This document shows, one piece after another, positions 20,816 through 32,773 of a DNA stretch of 64,000 bases (the first letter of the stretch is position 1; each line of letters starts with the position of its first letter). Made by a program: the position numbers and the translations under genes. The notes beneath the pieces were generated by a model, which was not told the DNA's origin, did no database searches, and saw only the letters and a list, made by a program, of their open reading frames with translations. Origin of the DNA: Ascidia mentula (taxonomy: Eukaryota; Chordata; Ascidiacea; Phlebobranchia; Ascidiidae); contig OX387204.1 of assembly GCA_947561715.1 (NCBI GenBank), forward strand, positions 7,321,001 to 7,385,000, given 5' to 3'.

Positions 20816-23400
20816 GCGGAAAATGCGCCTCTCAGTGGTGTGTGGCCGATAGCAAAATGACGTCACCACCAATCTGTGTTATTTCAAACTAAATTTTAAT
20901 AACTGCAGTCTTCCCGTTGATTACATATGGCAAGCAAACAAAGCATATCGAGACTCCATCCGATTCCATGATTGTTAGCATACGTACAAGCAAAAACCCG
21001 TATGGGCTGTTTAGAGTTTTATAATGGTGGATAACGTATTCTCATGCACATCATATTCATACTCAAAATACTAGCTGGTTTGAAATGAATATTTTGTTTT
21101 TACGTCTTGATAACAGTGCTAGCGTCTTGTCTCAACGATATGAACCCGTTCGCTCACGCTGGCAACGCCATCTCTCACATGGACTTCCTTTTGAACAGCA
21201 ATAATCACGTTTCTCTGAGGCGGGGCGACAGGTTCTCTATAAACCACGACCTGTCTCGGCTCGACCATTTGTTCCTCTTCGGTGCAATGTTTGTAGATTT
21301 TGTAAATGGCCCAAATAAGCATGAAAGGCAAAGCAACGACAAAGAGGACTGTATCGTGAGATTAAACATCACCGGAAGAGTGAATTTTCAAATCTCGTTC
21401 CGACTTGTCAAGTAAAATTGGCTTGTCTGCGAGCGTTATGATTGTACTTCATGATCGATATGTAATAGCGGGCAAAGGCTTGACAGGCCTGCTTTGGCAT
21501 AGGAGTGAATGCATTTTTGTTGCATCCACCAACGCATCGAATTATGTTGCATCGGCGGAGAGCACCGTTGAACCAACATAGAATGTCACAATATTTAAAT
21601 AAAAATTCATTTAAAAGTAAAACGGTCACGACTATAAAAAGATTGTAAGGTGGCAAGCTTGAATTTGTGTTTTGTTACTCAGGCGTGGAAAGTGCTGATC
21701 TGCCTGACCGAGAAAGTATCGGTCAACAATACAAGTTCCTCTTTTGTGACGTTGCCCCAAACTGGTTCCACTTGGTTTTGTATGTCTGCTGCTTCTGTGG
21801 AGGTTATTGGTTTTTTTTTTATCTATTTTGCATGTATTTCGTTGGTTACCTCATGTCATGTTTATATCTAGTTTAAACAAGCTGATGTATTTTCCTGCTG
21901 TCTCTAGTTATGCTAGTGTTTTCTTCCTAATTTCGTCAAGGCTTCTCGGCGAATCAACAGTCCTTAAGTTTTTATGCCACATGCACCAGAGACGCAAGAT
22001 CGTCAGAAAGAAGCCAACTCAAATCAAACAAAATGATTTGTATGCAATATGCATCCCACGAACTACATAAAAGCCAGTGTAAGCACAAAAGTCTATGATT
22101 GTGAACAACAAGAATTAAGTTTGTTGTCTGGGTTTGGATTGATATCCTTTCGACACAGACAATGTGTTTGTATTAGAACTGTTTTCTGACATTGAAATTA
22201 ACGTAGATTTTATTTTAACCAACAAAGCAGCACTATGTTTGTGTTTGATAAAACATCTGAACATGCAACATATCCTTATGCTAGTCATGTTGTTATTACA
22301 CTAAACCAAATTACTTTAACATCCATAAACTTTGATAGGTCACAACAACTTTGATATTTGACGTAGTAACAGCAGCTTGGAAGAAGTAGGTTTTACAACA
22401 TTCACAAACGGTACAGCACAAAGGGTATTTTTTGCGTAAAACGTCGACTCACACCCATAACAGACTTTGTGAGATTATCTTTCTTACTCTCTCGTGTTAT
22501 TCGTGGGTTGAGCGCAATTTATACTTCTCATCGGAGAGGCTCTGTCCACAACAGAGACGGGTTCCTCCTTAACGCACTTCCGAACTGGTGATATAACCTC
22601 ACTTGGTCAAATCAAAGCATTACGTTCAAGCTTTTGCTCTTTAAAGTGTTTCAGGTTAAAAAATCTCCATCAGGGATTTATTTAAAATACATGAAGCTTT
22701 GTTGTTTTTCAGGCACTGTGATATTTAGTACTTTTGCTATATAGAGAGCATATTACATCCTATAAATTAGTTACCTCCTGGAGTTAGTTTACACAAACCC
22801 GGCATGCTTGAAGCAGTTTGATTGACTGCCCAACAATATATTGAAAAAATATCGTTGCCATTGTCATACAGGAACTGGACACAAAGTAACAGTCAATATA
22901 AAAGCAATTATTCCACATGTGCAATGATGTCGTTTCAAATGAAAAATGGTATAGCATACAAAAGCTGATTTAAAATGAATATTTTGTCTTGATAACAGTG
23001 CTGGAGTTTTATCTCAGCGACTGGAACACGTTCGCTCACAGTGGCAACGCCATTATTTACACTTTGAACACTTTGAACAATAATCATGTTTGGGGCAGGT
23101 TCCCTGTAAACCACAACTGGTTTCGGCTCTGGTTCCACTTTGGTGCAACATTTGTAGATTTGGTAAATGGCCCAAATGAGCATAAAAGGCAAAGCAACGA
23201 CAAAGAGGACGAGATAGCAGAGACACACCGCCACATCTGGGATAGAAACATGTATAATTAAATGCCTTGAATTGTCTGAAAGAATCCAATAAGCTTTTAT
23301 TTAACAGATATGCGGCAAACAAATTAGCACAGACCATGACTAAATTGCAACCATCGCAGTATTTGTACTTATTTTTAGTATTTTTAGCATATAGTATTTT
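20816..23400. repeat. 2,585-bp tandem duplication, unit 2
   Basis: Second copy. It retains the hairpin loop and right arm only. Beyond 23400 the sequence is unique and contains the first exon (23451-23478) that unit 1 lacks. Confidence 0.9.
21119..21348 (-). CDS. family A body, tandem copy of 18534
   Basis: The same 75-codon frame as at 18534, with the same start and stop signals and an identical protein in the supported region. The acceptor differs by one nearby base (GTATCGTG against GTGTCGTG). It lacks a neighbouring first exon but lies downstream of the exon at 23451 in the transcription direction. Confidence 0.5.
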
Positions 23401-23478
23401 GACATGTGTTGTTATTTGACAAAACAATAAACATTGAATAAACGACTTACTAAATTCATCGTCGTCTGATGATCCCAT
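22935..23478 (-). CDS. family A one-pass membrane protein, complete two-exon gene (109 aa)
   Basis: Exon 1 is 23451-23478 (MGSSDDDEF plus one base, donor GTAAGT). Exon 2 is 22935-23236, joined in phase 1. The protein has an acidic N-terminal cap, one membrane span (CLCYLVLFVVALPFMLIWAI), a Cys-Cys pair just after it, a PKPVVVYREPAP linker, the tail GVATVSERVPVAE, and a hydrophobic C-terminal extension ending in IPFFI that may be a second membrane contact. The tail motif is less complete than at 24994 because the QKEVHVRD part is replaced by VQSVQSVNN. It is the only gene of the tandem pair with an evident first exon. Function unknown. Confidence 0.7.
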
Positions 23479-23479
23479 T

Positions 23480-24990
23480 TCGAACGATGTCAGTTTTGTT
23501 GTCCAAATGTAAGCTTCAAAAATCAAAACTATGGCTGCGTACAATACGTATATGATGGTTTCAAAATATGTATATCATAATAATATAACCTGCTGCTGTT
23601 ATTTTTGACCTATTAGAATTGTCATTTTGCTACTTTTCTTCGTTGCAAACAGTTGCAAACATTTAATGCTCAACTAGAAAAACCACTAGCAAGCGATACA
23701 TTTACCGGCAAAGTACGGCTAATCTGCCGGCCTTATCTTTCTATTCTGTTTGGGCACTTGAGGCTAAATCTTGCCAACCCAGTTAATGGATGACTGGAAA
23801 ACTGTTTGTTCTACGTTGATAAAGCCCAGTCAAAAATTTACACTCGGCCCATGTCACTTTACTCTCATGATTAACAAAACTAATTAATGCATAAAGTTTA
23901 CATTGTTATGTCACTAAAGCCAAATTGGTCGACGTTACTAAAGCCAAATTGGTCGTTGTGTTGTGTGTAATTTCCAATATGTCGTCTCTGCTGGCGTTGG
24001 TCCAAGTCTGACCATGTCAACGCAAGTTTACTTTGCCTTCAATGTACGTTATGCAACGTTGTTTCACACGCCTGACTGGGGCGGCCATTTCCTCTCTGAC
24101 CATCGTCCGCTTTTGCAAGTGCCGTGCCTGGTATTCTATTTCCATCGGTTGCCACGTAAATTGTTTATGTGAAAAGGATTGAAGTTAACATTGCCTGAAT
24201 TGTGTCTTCATATCGACATTTGGTGAGAAAAATTGTACATAAAATTGAAAGGTTTGTTCGAAACCAAAAGAAAGGAGATTAAAAAAATTCTAACCTAAAA
24301 GCTCAGACCTTTAAGAGTCACGGACCTAAACGTGAGGTTTACCGAGGAACTCTATGCCTAACGTAAATGCATACGTTGCATCGTCAAGCTTGGAATAATG
24401 CTGCCTGAATACACTCTAAACTTTGACCGAATTGATTTCGTAAAAGTTTTGACAACTTCCAAATTAGGACGTTTCACGATTAGGTCTACACTGTGATGTG
24501 TCTTGTAAGATAGCTTATAGGCAGTTAGACTCACCCCAACAAAAGTGCAAAAAGCTGATGCCATTTGAATGGAAGTTTCGTTTTGCTGAATCACACATCC
24601 GAAACCTCAACAAAACTTCAATACGGGATTTATTTAATACACGAGGCTTTGTTGTTTTTCAGGCACTGTGATATTTAGTATACTTTTGCTATCAATTAGT
24701 TACCTATCGAAGTTGGTTGAAACAAACCCGGCATGCTTGAAGCAGTTTGATTGACTGCCCAACAATATATTTTGAAAACAATATCGTTGCCACTTTCATA
24801 CAGGCACTTTACACAAAGTAACAGTCAATATAAAAGCAATAAATCTACATATACGGTATTGCAGTAATGGTCCACAAACCATTTCGTTTGCACCAGAGCA
24901 ATGATTTCTTTTACAAAGAGGTCAAATGAAAAATGGTAGCATACAATAGCTGATTAAAAATGAATATTTTGTTTTTACGTCTTTATAACA
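23480..24990. other. intergenic with duplicated flanks, no gene seen
   Basis: The part from about 24600 repeats the downstream flank of the 20350/22935 genes (for example GGCACTGTGATATTTAGTA), showing that the 24994 gene arose by duplication with its surroundings. No supported coding sequence. Confidence 0.5.
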
Positions 24991-24993
24991 TTG

Positions 24994-25429
24994 CTAGCGA
25001 CTTATCTCAGCGACTTGAACCCGTTCGCTCACGGTGGCAACGCCATCTCTCACATGGACTTCCTTTTGAACAGCAATAATCACGTTTCTCTGAGGCGGGG
25101 CGACAGGTTCTCTATAAACCACGACTTGTCTCGGCTCGACCACTTGTTCCACTTTGGTGCAATGTTTGTAGATTTTGTAAATGGCCCAAATAAGCATGAA
25201 AGGCAAAGCAACGACAAAGAGGACCAGATAGCAGAGACACAGCACCAAATCTGGATTAGAAACATGTATAATTAAATGCCTTGAATTATTTGAAAGAATC
25301 CAATAAGCTTTTATTTAACAGATATGGAGCAAAATAAGTTTCCACAGAGCATGACCAAATTGCACCCACCGCAAACAATAAACATTGATAAAACGACTTA
25401 CTAAATTCATCGTCGTCTGATGATCCCAT
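24994..25429 (-). CDS. family A one-pass membrane protein, complete two-exon gene (94 aa)
   Basis: Exon 1 is 25402-25429 (28 nt, MGSSDDDEF plus one base, GTAAGT donor). Exon 2 is 24994-25250 after an AATCCAG acceptor, joined in phase 1. Order: acidic cap, membrane span (LVLCLCYLVLFVVALPFMLI), a short basic and acidic stretch, VVEPRQVVVYREPVAPP, and the full tail VIIAVQKEVHVRDGVATVSE then RVQVAEISR. This is the cleanest family member and the best reference for the others. The N-terminal cap has Gly2 but acidic residues at positions 5-6, so myristoylation is unlikely. The predicted topology and function are not known; the tail looks like a short beta hairpin, by inference only. Confidence 0.75.
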
Positions 25430-26550
25430 TTCGAACGATGTCAGTTTTGTTATCCAAATGTCAGCTTGAAAACTATAGCTGTGTACAATACGTATATGAT
25501 GGTTTTTCAATATGTATATCATAGTTTTATAATATGTATATCCTAACATTTTGCCCTGTCTTTTTACTTGTGTGTACAATGGACTGGTAATACAGCCTGC
25601 TGCTGTTATTTTCGATCTAATAAAAATGTTATTTTGCTACTGTTATCCAATCAATTGAAACTATTTAATGCACAGGCTAAATAATCCCAACCCAATTCAG
25701 GCTAATAAATCTTCCCAACCCAATTAATAGGTGACTTTGAAAACAGTTTCTTCCATGCCGACAAAGTTAAATGTCGTCACGCGCCTTCTTAAGCTTTAGC
25801 TAAATTCTGTTAGGTACGTGCACACTCTTCTGATTTAGTTCTGTATGGCCTGACTTTGTGTTGTGTTTTAATGCACAACCATTGGACAAAGGTGAGGTAA
25901 ACACAGGGGGACTATAAACGCACTTCATTCTTTTGTGTGAAACTGTTCCAGGTTTCTAAAATTTAGTTTCACTTTTGAGGGGGGGACTTGTATCTCACGA
26001 AATAGGCTCGATATGATTCTAGTTTGATCTGAATTAGTTTGTGTTTCGTTTAATTAGTTTTGACGATCTTTACGCGTGCATAATTTGAAAACCAATAATT
26101 TGTCAAAACAAATGCATGCCTTTATACATTGTATGTAATACTTGTTTTCTGTTAACCTTGTTCCTCTGCTGATCACGGTAACTTTGACTCGCTTTATGTG
26201 TGATCGGCGTTTTTGCTTGGCAGTAGCAAAATGACGCGTTTTGGCGGGGAAACGACTGCTCCTTTCATTATTTTTTTGGTTTTACTCAAAGGCATTCACA
26301 GTAGTGATTTGTAGCTGCTGGTACCAAACTGCTTGAATAAATGCTACTCAGCATAATAGCAGCATATCAACACCATTTAACTGAAATAATCTCATCCTCC
26401 ATTATAGGCTCCTGGTTGTTGAAGAAACTTTAGTTACGTCTATTGCTGATCGTTTTACTGTGTGTGTATTGACTTTCCAATAAATTGGCGTGTGTGCAAA
26501 TATTAAGACAAACAAATCGGGTCTCACAGTGGGGGGCGCAGAAATACGCT
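25430..26550. other. intergenic between families A and B
   Basis: AT-rich, no supported gene. The part near 25700 resembles the upstream flank at about 23750, part of the same local duplications. Confidence 0.45.
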
Positions 26551-26556
26551 TCGACG

Positions 26557-27019
26557 CTAAGAGTTTTCTACAACTTCTTCGTATGAAGGTGGTAAATCAG
26601 TGACTCCTGTTGTATTGTTTGTCAAGTCGGTTGAATGGAGGTGGTGGTTTTCCTGTCGACACGCATTTCTGGCATGTGGAGATCTTGTGAGAACAATTGC
26701 ATTTCTGCCACGAATTGCAATAGTGTTTGACTCAGGGTTTTTATGCCACCAGAAGCAGGTCCCCGCGAGCGTCAGAAGAAAGCCGGCACACAGTAAACAC
26801 CATCCAATGGTGACTGCTTTCCCGCTTAATACACAGGGAAATCCACCAAGTAAGAAAAATGTCCCAAACACCAATGGACATCCATGAAGATTCGTTGTTG
26901 TGGGGTTTCCTACGTGAAACGTATTGTTTAAATGGTGGTAAATCTATCCTTAATCTGATTGAAAACTTACCATTTATGTCGCAATCAAAAGCCTGCCTGT
27001 GGTTGTCTGTGGATTCCAT
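26557..27019 (-). CDS. family B two-pass membrane protein with PPSYEEV tail (133 aa)
   Basis: Exon 1 is 26971-27019 (MESTDNHRQAFDCDIN plus one base, GTAAGT donor). Exon 2 is 26557-26909, joined in phase 1 after a 61-bp intron. The protein has two hydrophobic segments (VFGTFFLLGGFPCVLSG and IGWCLLCAGFLLTLAGTCFW), so both ends should face the cytosol, then a tail ending DLPPSYEEVVENS. PPxY motifs bind WW domains of NEDD4-type ubiquitin ligases; the acidic residues after the Tyr are common in such motifs. An upstream in-frame ATG at 27052 could extend the N terminus (MHDFVQLLTQS). Similar two-pass PPxY layouts occur in vertebrate TMEM171/174-like proteins, a weak comparison. Confidence 0.75.
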
Positions 27020-27833
27020 TGATTGTGTAAGTAACTGCACAAAATCGTGCAACTACACACCGTTTTGCCCTAACAGCATCCTGGTCAAGAGATATAAACA
27101 CATTATCTGGTTTAGACTTCTCTTAGCCAAGGCGCTTATTTTAAACTTAGCAATGTACTTATCAACAACTTTGCCTTTAAATGCTATCTGTAACTGAAAT
27201 ATGACAAGTAACAAATGCAGTTGTACTAGAACGGCTTCAAACAACTTGACAAGACATTCTCTTGCCAGCCGACCCCTTGATTTCCAGTGTATTTAATACT
27301 AACCAAACGAACAGACGCCCGCGTCGGATGTCAACACAATAAGGTTGATGATTAAGGACAACGAGTTTATTGTTTGGACAACGAAAGGTAATCGAATGAC
27401 GACGCCGCTAGAGGGAAGTTTAATTTCGACACCAACGTTTCAACCCACACAACAGCAGCTTGAAGTGAAAGTTACGGGAGACTGTTTAATTCACAAAGTG
27501 GAAAAGCAATTACCTTTAGTAAACGTGACACAACTGAGTGTCGCTTCTACAAATGTACAACTACAAAAATGACAAGTAACCTTTCTTAATTTGAGGTGCT
27601 ACAGCAAATACAACGTTCTATTGTCAGTGATGCAATTATCTTAAGTTCATAAATTGTTGCTTTGTGCAAAATGTTAGTTCACAAAAGTTCTGCACGATGA
27701 GTTTACCGATACACATGTAAAAGTACCAAGACAATTACGCCAGCAAGCAAGAAAAGATGCAATATATAAGTTTGATCGAGATTGTTACTGTGCCAGTAGA
27801 TACAATACTGGGAATCAAACAATTCCTAGCAAG

Positions 27834-28390
27834 TTAAGAACTAATAACGCCGTCGTACGGTGGTGGATCTGGGTCGAATTCCTGTGGCGAGCTTGATGAT
27901 GACATCACAGTCTGCCCATAACCCGTAGAGGTACTTTGTGGGCTGTGACACTGGCTGTATGGCAAAAACACATCAGGACGTCCGTCGGTTTCGAAGTGTA
28001 CTGTGGTTAGTTGACCGTGGTTTTGTCGTAAGTAGCTTTGTTGTATATCGTATGGATGTTGTTGTTGAACAGTGGTGGTGGTAATAACGACTGTCCCAGA
28101 ATTGTCAGCTCTCGCCATTTGCCTCCTTCGAATGCAGATCTCTATTTTAAGCAAGAATATGAAAACGCATCCAATCACAAAAAGGGACACTCCACTAGGT
28201 TCCAAAGTCCCGGTGATCATTAGTGCCATCCCGGCAACACATAAAAGCAAGCCAACTACTCCTAGAGGTATGCAGACTTCTGTAATACAAAGTATGTTAT
28301 AAATTTAATCATCCTGGTTTGGTTTGATATTGATTTGAAAATCTTACGTTTTGTTTTCTGTTGATTGTTGTGGTTGTGCGATTGTTGCAT
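27834..28390 (-). CDS. family B two-pass membrane protein with PPPYDGV tail (162 aa)
   Basis: Exon 1 is 28348-28390 (MQQSHNHNNQQKTK plus one base, GTAAGA donor). Exon 2 is 27834-28279, joined in phase 1 after a 68-bp intron. Two membrane spans (VVGLLLCVAGMALMITG and GVSLFVIGCVFIFLLKIEIC) are followed by a basic RRRQMARA stop-transfer, Thr/Gln-rich sequence, and the C terminus DPDPPPYDGVISS with one PPxY. It is a diverged relative of the genes at 32209 and 36950 (shared RQMARA, QQSYLRQNHG and VFLPY blocks), so an older duplicate. Confidence 0.75.
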
Positions 28391-29655
28391 CGTCGACAAA
28401 TATCTAACGAGAAAAGGTTTAATTTTTGTCCAGTAGTTGTTTTTAAACAAAAATCCAGAAAAATTCTTCTTAAAATTGTCAAAAACTTAAGTTGTGAGCA
28501 GTATGCTATAAAAATCAATCAATCAGAACCAAATCAAAAATGCATTTTGTGCCAAAAAATGAACACAAGAATAAAACAGTTTTTAATAATAACATTTCAC
28601 GCCTTTTGAAATACATTGTATAAATTCATTCTCAAAAAGTTCATTGCTTCCTTGGTCGGCCCAACGCGAAACTATCAGAACTGTTTGCCCCACGCCAAAA
28701 GGCACCTGAACTAAACCATTTCGTTGAAACATTTCGTTTATTCGGCGAGGACAATGCTGTCGTAAAGTTTAGTTCCTTATAATTGCGACCTACGTGAATA
28801 TAAAGTTTCGTCGCAATCCCCTGACCCGCGTCCAGCGTTTACAAAGCTTATAAGGTCTACTATTAAAATGCAAGGCAGGTTAAATGTTGGACGCATGCGA
28901 TGCGAACACTTTTTTCTTTTTTCTTGAATTTGGTAAAGTTAAAGCTAAACGGCAGTGGCCGTTTTTTTACAACCTTAATTCATTGCAACAGACGTGAACT
29001 ACAATCTGGCACAGCCAAACTAAAAAACAAGATTTATTTGCCAACGTAATGTTGGTGTTTTTTGTCCCCTTTACTTTGCCAAAATGCTTTTCTAGAAATA
29101 ACACAAAAACATTCTATACCAAACTTGAAAACACGGAACTAAAGAAACGTAAACGTTTGTTTGTAAAAGGACCTCTTTAGAATGTTGCGGGAGGAACTGT
29201 TCAAAGTCTACTTAATCATACAACCCCAGTCATTTGGCTACGGCATTGACCAATGGCATTTCAGAAAAAAACAGTATTGCGATTTTGGCAGACTTGGAAT
29301 AAACCGATGACGCAACACTTTTACAGCTTTCCTCGTTTGAGTTGATTTTGGCCATTTGTGTTTTGTTTGGTGTTTTGGATTGTTATTTGTCACATGTCAC
29401 GTGCTCGTAATGCTTTTGTCAGTGGTCACATTGAGAAAAGTTTACGAGGGGGCGTTGCAGGTTTTATTGTTTTTATGTCTTTGTGATGCTACAAGTAATC
29501 CAGACAAGTTAATTTTTAACCAGAAAAAGCTTTAATTTTGTAAACCTACAGGAATCATCTAATCGCAAGCGTTGGGTATGGAGTTGTTGTAGAATTTGTG
29601 ATGTTCCGTTTTTGAAATATATTTCGTCTACATTCTGACGTTTTGAAGCTTGTAA
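28391..29655. other. intergenic between divergent family B genes
   Basis: About 1.2 kb between the minus-strand gene ending at 28390 and the plus-strand gene starting at 29658. It probably holds both promoters, but I see no clear TATA or other motif at the expected places. Confidence 0.4.
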
Positions 29656-29657
29656 CT

Positions 29658-30304
29658 ATGTCATCGACACGAAACCAGAACAACGGCAATCAGATGTCAA
29701 GCAATACGCATAACGAAACCAGTAAGTGTGACTGTTCAAGGCAAACCTTTGGGTGTGCAGTTATCTATGTTTCAAGTTTAAATGTCCACCACTGTATTTG
29801 CTTACAGTGACTAGGAACAGGAAGTGGTGCTACACGACTTTGTTTGTGATCGGGTCTTTTTTTGCTATTTTGGGAGGAATTTTCGTGGCAATTGGGATCG
29901 ACCAAGGTTTTGGAATTGTGATCCTCGGTATCGGCACCGCGATGGTGGTTATGGCAATGTTGGTACTATACTGTCACATTTATAGAAGGGCTGAAACTGT
30001 GGACATGACCGGAAACATCGTTGCTACTGCAAACATCCAACAACAACAACAACAACAGCAACGATCGTCTTGCACGCCGAATACTAGAGGTAGACCCGAC
30101 GAAGTTATCCACACTTGTAGCCACTCAACAAGCAGCGAGCTATGTGTGGACGCACCATACTCGTTAGCAAACACAACTATGTACAGAAGCCAGGTGGGTG
30201 TGACGAACTCGGCTTACGACTCATGGACAGCAAATGTCGAGAATCAGGACCCGCCTTCATACGAAGAAGTGGTTGGAAAATATTACTCGGACAATCAAGT
30301 TTAG
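29658..30304 (+). CDS. family B two-pass membrane protein with polyQ and PPSYEEV tail (186 aa)
   Basis: Exon 1 is 29658-29721 (21 codons plus one base, GTAAGT donor). Exon 2 is 29808-30304 after TTGCTTACAG, joined in phase 1. Two spans (LFVIGSFFAILGGIFVAIG and IVILGIGTAMVVMAMLVLYC) are separated by a short loop. The tail carries an eight-Gln run coded by CAA/CAG, then ELCVDAP, TTMYRSQVGVTNSAYDSW, and DPPSYEEVVGKYYSDNQV. It is the intact relative of the damaged plus-strand copies at 40545, 44055 and 47577, which keep much of this tail. AAATAAA near 30605 is a possible poly(A) signal. Confidence 0.8.
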
Positions 30305-30806
30305 GACACGTAACGCAAACTCAAAGGTGGTTTTACATTGTATTAGCTACAAATGTTATTACAAAGACGTAACGGCATTTTTTCTCAAAAAGGGTTTGAA
30401 ATGTACTGTTTGCTATATTGCAAAAGGGACAATGATTAAACGACGTTATTTGGGAGAAATATATGAGTTTTGTTGCTGACACAAGTGTAAGAAATTTATT
30501 TTTAATTATTTATAAATTCCACGACTAGCATCTGTCTGTGTAAATCTGTCTTCATAAAAATTATTTCATATTCACACAATAATTCCAGTGGTTTAGATCT
30601 TTCAAATAAATGACGAGTCTGAACCATTTTACATAGCCTGGGATTTATCACTTTATGTCTTCCGAAAGAAAAACTTGAATTTTTTTTATGTTTTTTATCT
30701 TGTTTTGTTGGAGAAAGAATAAATTCACAATACTATCAATGTTTAAATAAACACCCAATTAATAACTTGAAAGGTTATGCATGGATGCAAACAATGGGTA
30801 AAAATG

Positions 30807-31169
30807 TTATGTCCTCAAGACCTCATCATAAGATGGTGGTGGTGAATTAATAGTTGCCATAGCTGGAGACCTGTTCCTAGGATTGTATGATGGTTGGCTC
30901 AACTGGCCTTGTCTTGTGCACAGAAGGTAAGATCCCATACAAGTCATAACAAGCCCTATAAGTCCGGCAATGGCTCCAATCACAAACCATTTTCCTGTCG
31001 TTATTGGAATTGTCGCAAAACAAAGAGTGATAATACCGCTAAAAAACAGACATAATTCTTTGCAGTTCCCTGAAAATACAACGCAGTTTACAAGCACCGC
31101 AGTAACATGGTATGGATTTTGCACACTTACATAATTTCCTTTGTGGTTCGTACGCTTCTCCATTCCCAT
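30807..31169 (-). CDS. family B two-pass membrane protein with PPPSYDEV tail
   Basis: Exon 2 is 30807-31069 after TATTTTCAG. It encodes two spans (LCLFFSGIITLCFATIPI and WFVIGAIAGLIGLVMTCMGS), QPSYNPRNRSPAMAT, and the C terminus PPPSYDEVLRT. The 5' end is ambiguous. A first exon of ATGGAGAAG plus C (31154-31163, or from 31169) with a GTACGA donor gives MEKRNCKE, matching MNQKRWGK of the relatives at 35129 and 38813 in length and phase. The frame is also open without splicing back to 31181, and the strong GTAAGT in that stretch is in the wrong phase. I favour the spliced form. Spliced length is about 90 aa. Confidence 0.6.
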   Translation of the reverse strand: MGMEKRTNHKGNYVSVQNPYHVTAVLVNCVVFSGNCKELCLFFSGIITLCFATIPITTGKWFVIGAIAGLIGLVMTCMGSYLLCTRQGQLSQPSYNPRNRSPAMATINSPPPSYDEVLRT

Positions 31170-32208
31170 CGCAGCGTACATGATGTTGCATTTCTAAAAA
31201 ATACTAATCGTTAAAAACGCATGAGCTACCAATACTTTACTGATTGCAACTGATCTTTGCATTTTAAACTTTTTCTATTCCCTCTCTAATACTTAATTCC
31301 TGATAGATCTGTGCAAAACATGTCAGTGCATCCTTCTTTCTGCAGATGTTATTCCCTTAGCTTGCTTCGAAAAACATTAACTGTTAACATTCCTACATTA
31401 AAAACCCACATGACTGTAAAGTTAAAGAAAGAAGTGTTGTAAAAGGAGAGTGAAGCAAGTCGAAATGAGGAAAAAGGTTTTAATGGATTTTTTACGACGG
31501 ACCGTTCTAAGGCCTGTTATTTGCATTCTTTGTTGCTAACGTACATCTCTTTCTTACAAAGTTTATCATTTAAACCGCTATATACGATCCCAGCCCCTGG
31601 GCTTGGAGCTGGCCATTAACAATCCACCCCCACCATCTTATGACACAACCAAGACGAAATCAACATTTTTGCGTTTGTTTAACTCTTCAATAAGGACTTG
31701 AAACCACCATCAAAGACTCATTTTAGCAGATGTAAGTGTGATTGGAAGAAAAACGAATCAAATTAGCCACAATACTATGCAAGCTGTCAATCGTGTACCG
31801 TAGTCTATTTCCAATCTTGCCAATTCGGGCAAATATGTCCTACCATCTTTCCCATTAGTCAGACGGTATGATTGGACGCCAGTATGATTTTCAATGTTTA
31901 CACCGGACAACATGTTGGTTATGGTTTATGGTTGGGCGAAAGGTAAACGTGACATATTGACACAACGAAGTATGTTAGTTCTACAAATACATACAATGGT
32001 TAGACAAGTGACATTGTTTTATGTGCAGCTTTTTTTCAATAATTTGGAAAGTGTCACGAACTTAAAGTTTCGCAAAACTTATGGGACACGTAAAAAAAGT
32101 ACAAATACAAGACAAAATAAGGCAAAGGCAATATACAAATCTTAGCTATGGTTAATTAATCCGTGGGCAATGTAAGTGCATAAAATAATGGCGATCAGAC
32201 ATTTCCTT

Positions 32209-32773
32209 TCAAGTATTCATAACATAATCATACGAAGGTGGGGCCGATCCTTGTGACGAACTGGTTGATGTCATCGCCGCCTGCCCATAATTCGTAGAGG
32301 TGCTGTGTTGTTGACAACTGGACTGGTTGTATGGCAAAAACACTTGGGAACGTCCGCCTGTTTCAAAAAGTTGTACAGTGGTTGTGCGGCCATGGTTTTG
32401 TCTTAAGTAGCTCTGTTGAATCAGATACGGCTGTTGTTGCTGGACAGCGGTGGTTGCAATAACGACTGTGCCATTGTTGGTAGCTCTAGCCATTTGGTGC
32501 CTCAGAATGCAGGCCGCCACTATGCTTGTAAATATAAAAACGCAACCAATCATAAGTAGGACTGTTCCACCAGACGGAGAAGCCCCGCTGATCAGTAAAG
32601 CGATCCCACCAACACAAAAAATCATGCCAACTAGTACCAGAGATTTCGCGACGTCTAAAATACAAATTATGTTTCAGGTTTCAATGTGACTTTGCTGTGT
32701 TTCAATTTGATCTAAATGACTTACTGCTTTTCTGTTGATTGTTGACGTGCCTCTGGACTTGCGCTCGGGGCAT
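32209..32773 (-). CDS. family B two-pass membrane protein, PPSYDYV tail (164 aa)
   Basis: Exon 1 is 32725-32773 (MPRAQVQRHVNNQQKS plus one base, GTAAGT donor). Exon 2 is 32209-32654, joined in phase 1 after a 70-bp intron. Spans are LVLVGMIFCVGGIALLISG and TVLLMIGCVFIFTSIVAAC, followed by RHQMARATNNG, a Gln run, and the end SAPPSYDYVMNT. Its duplicate at 36950 differs at only a few residues and ends PPSYDDV, so this copy carries Tyr where the usual acidic residue follows PPxY. The close match implies a recent duplication or conversion. Confidence 0.8.
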
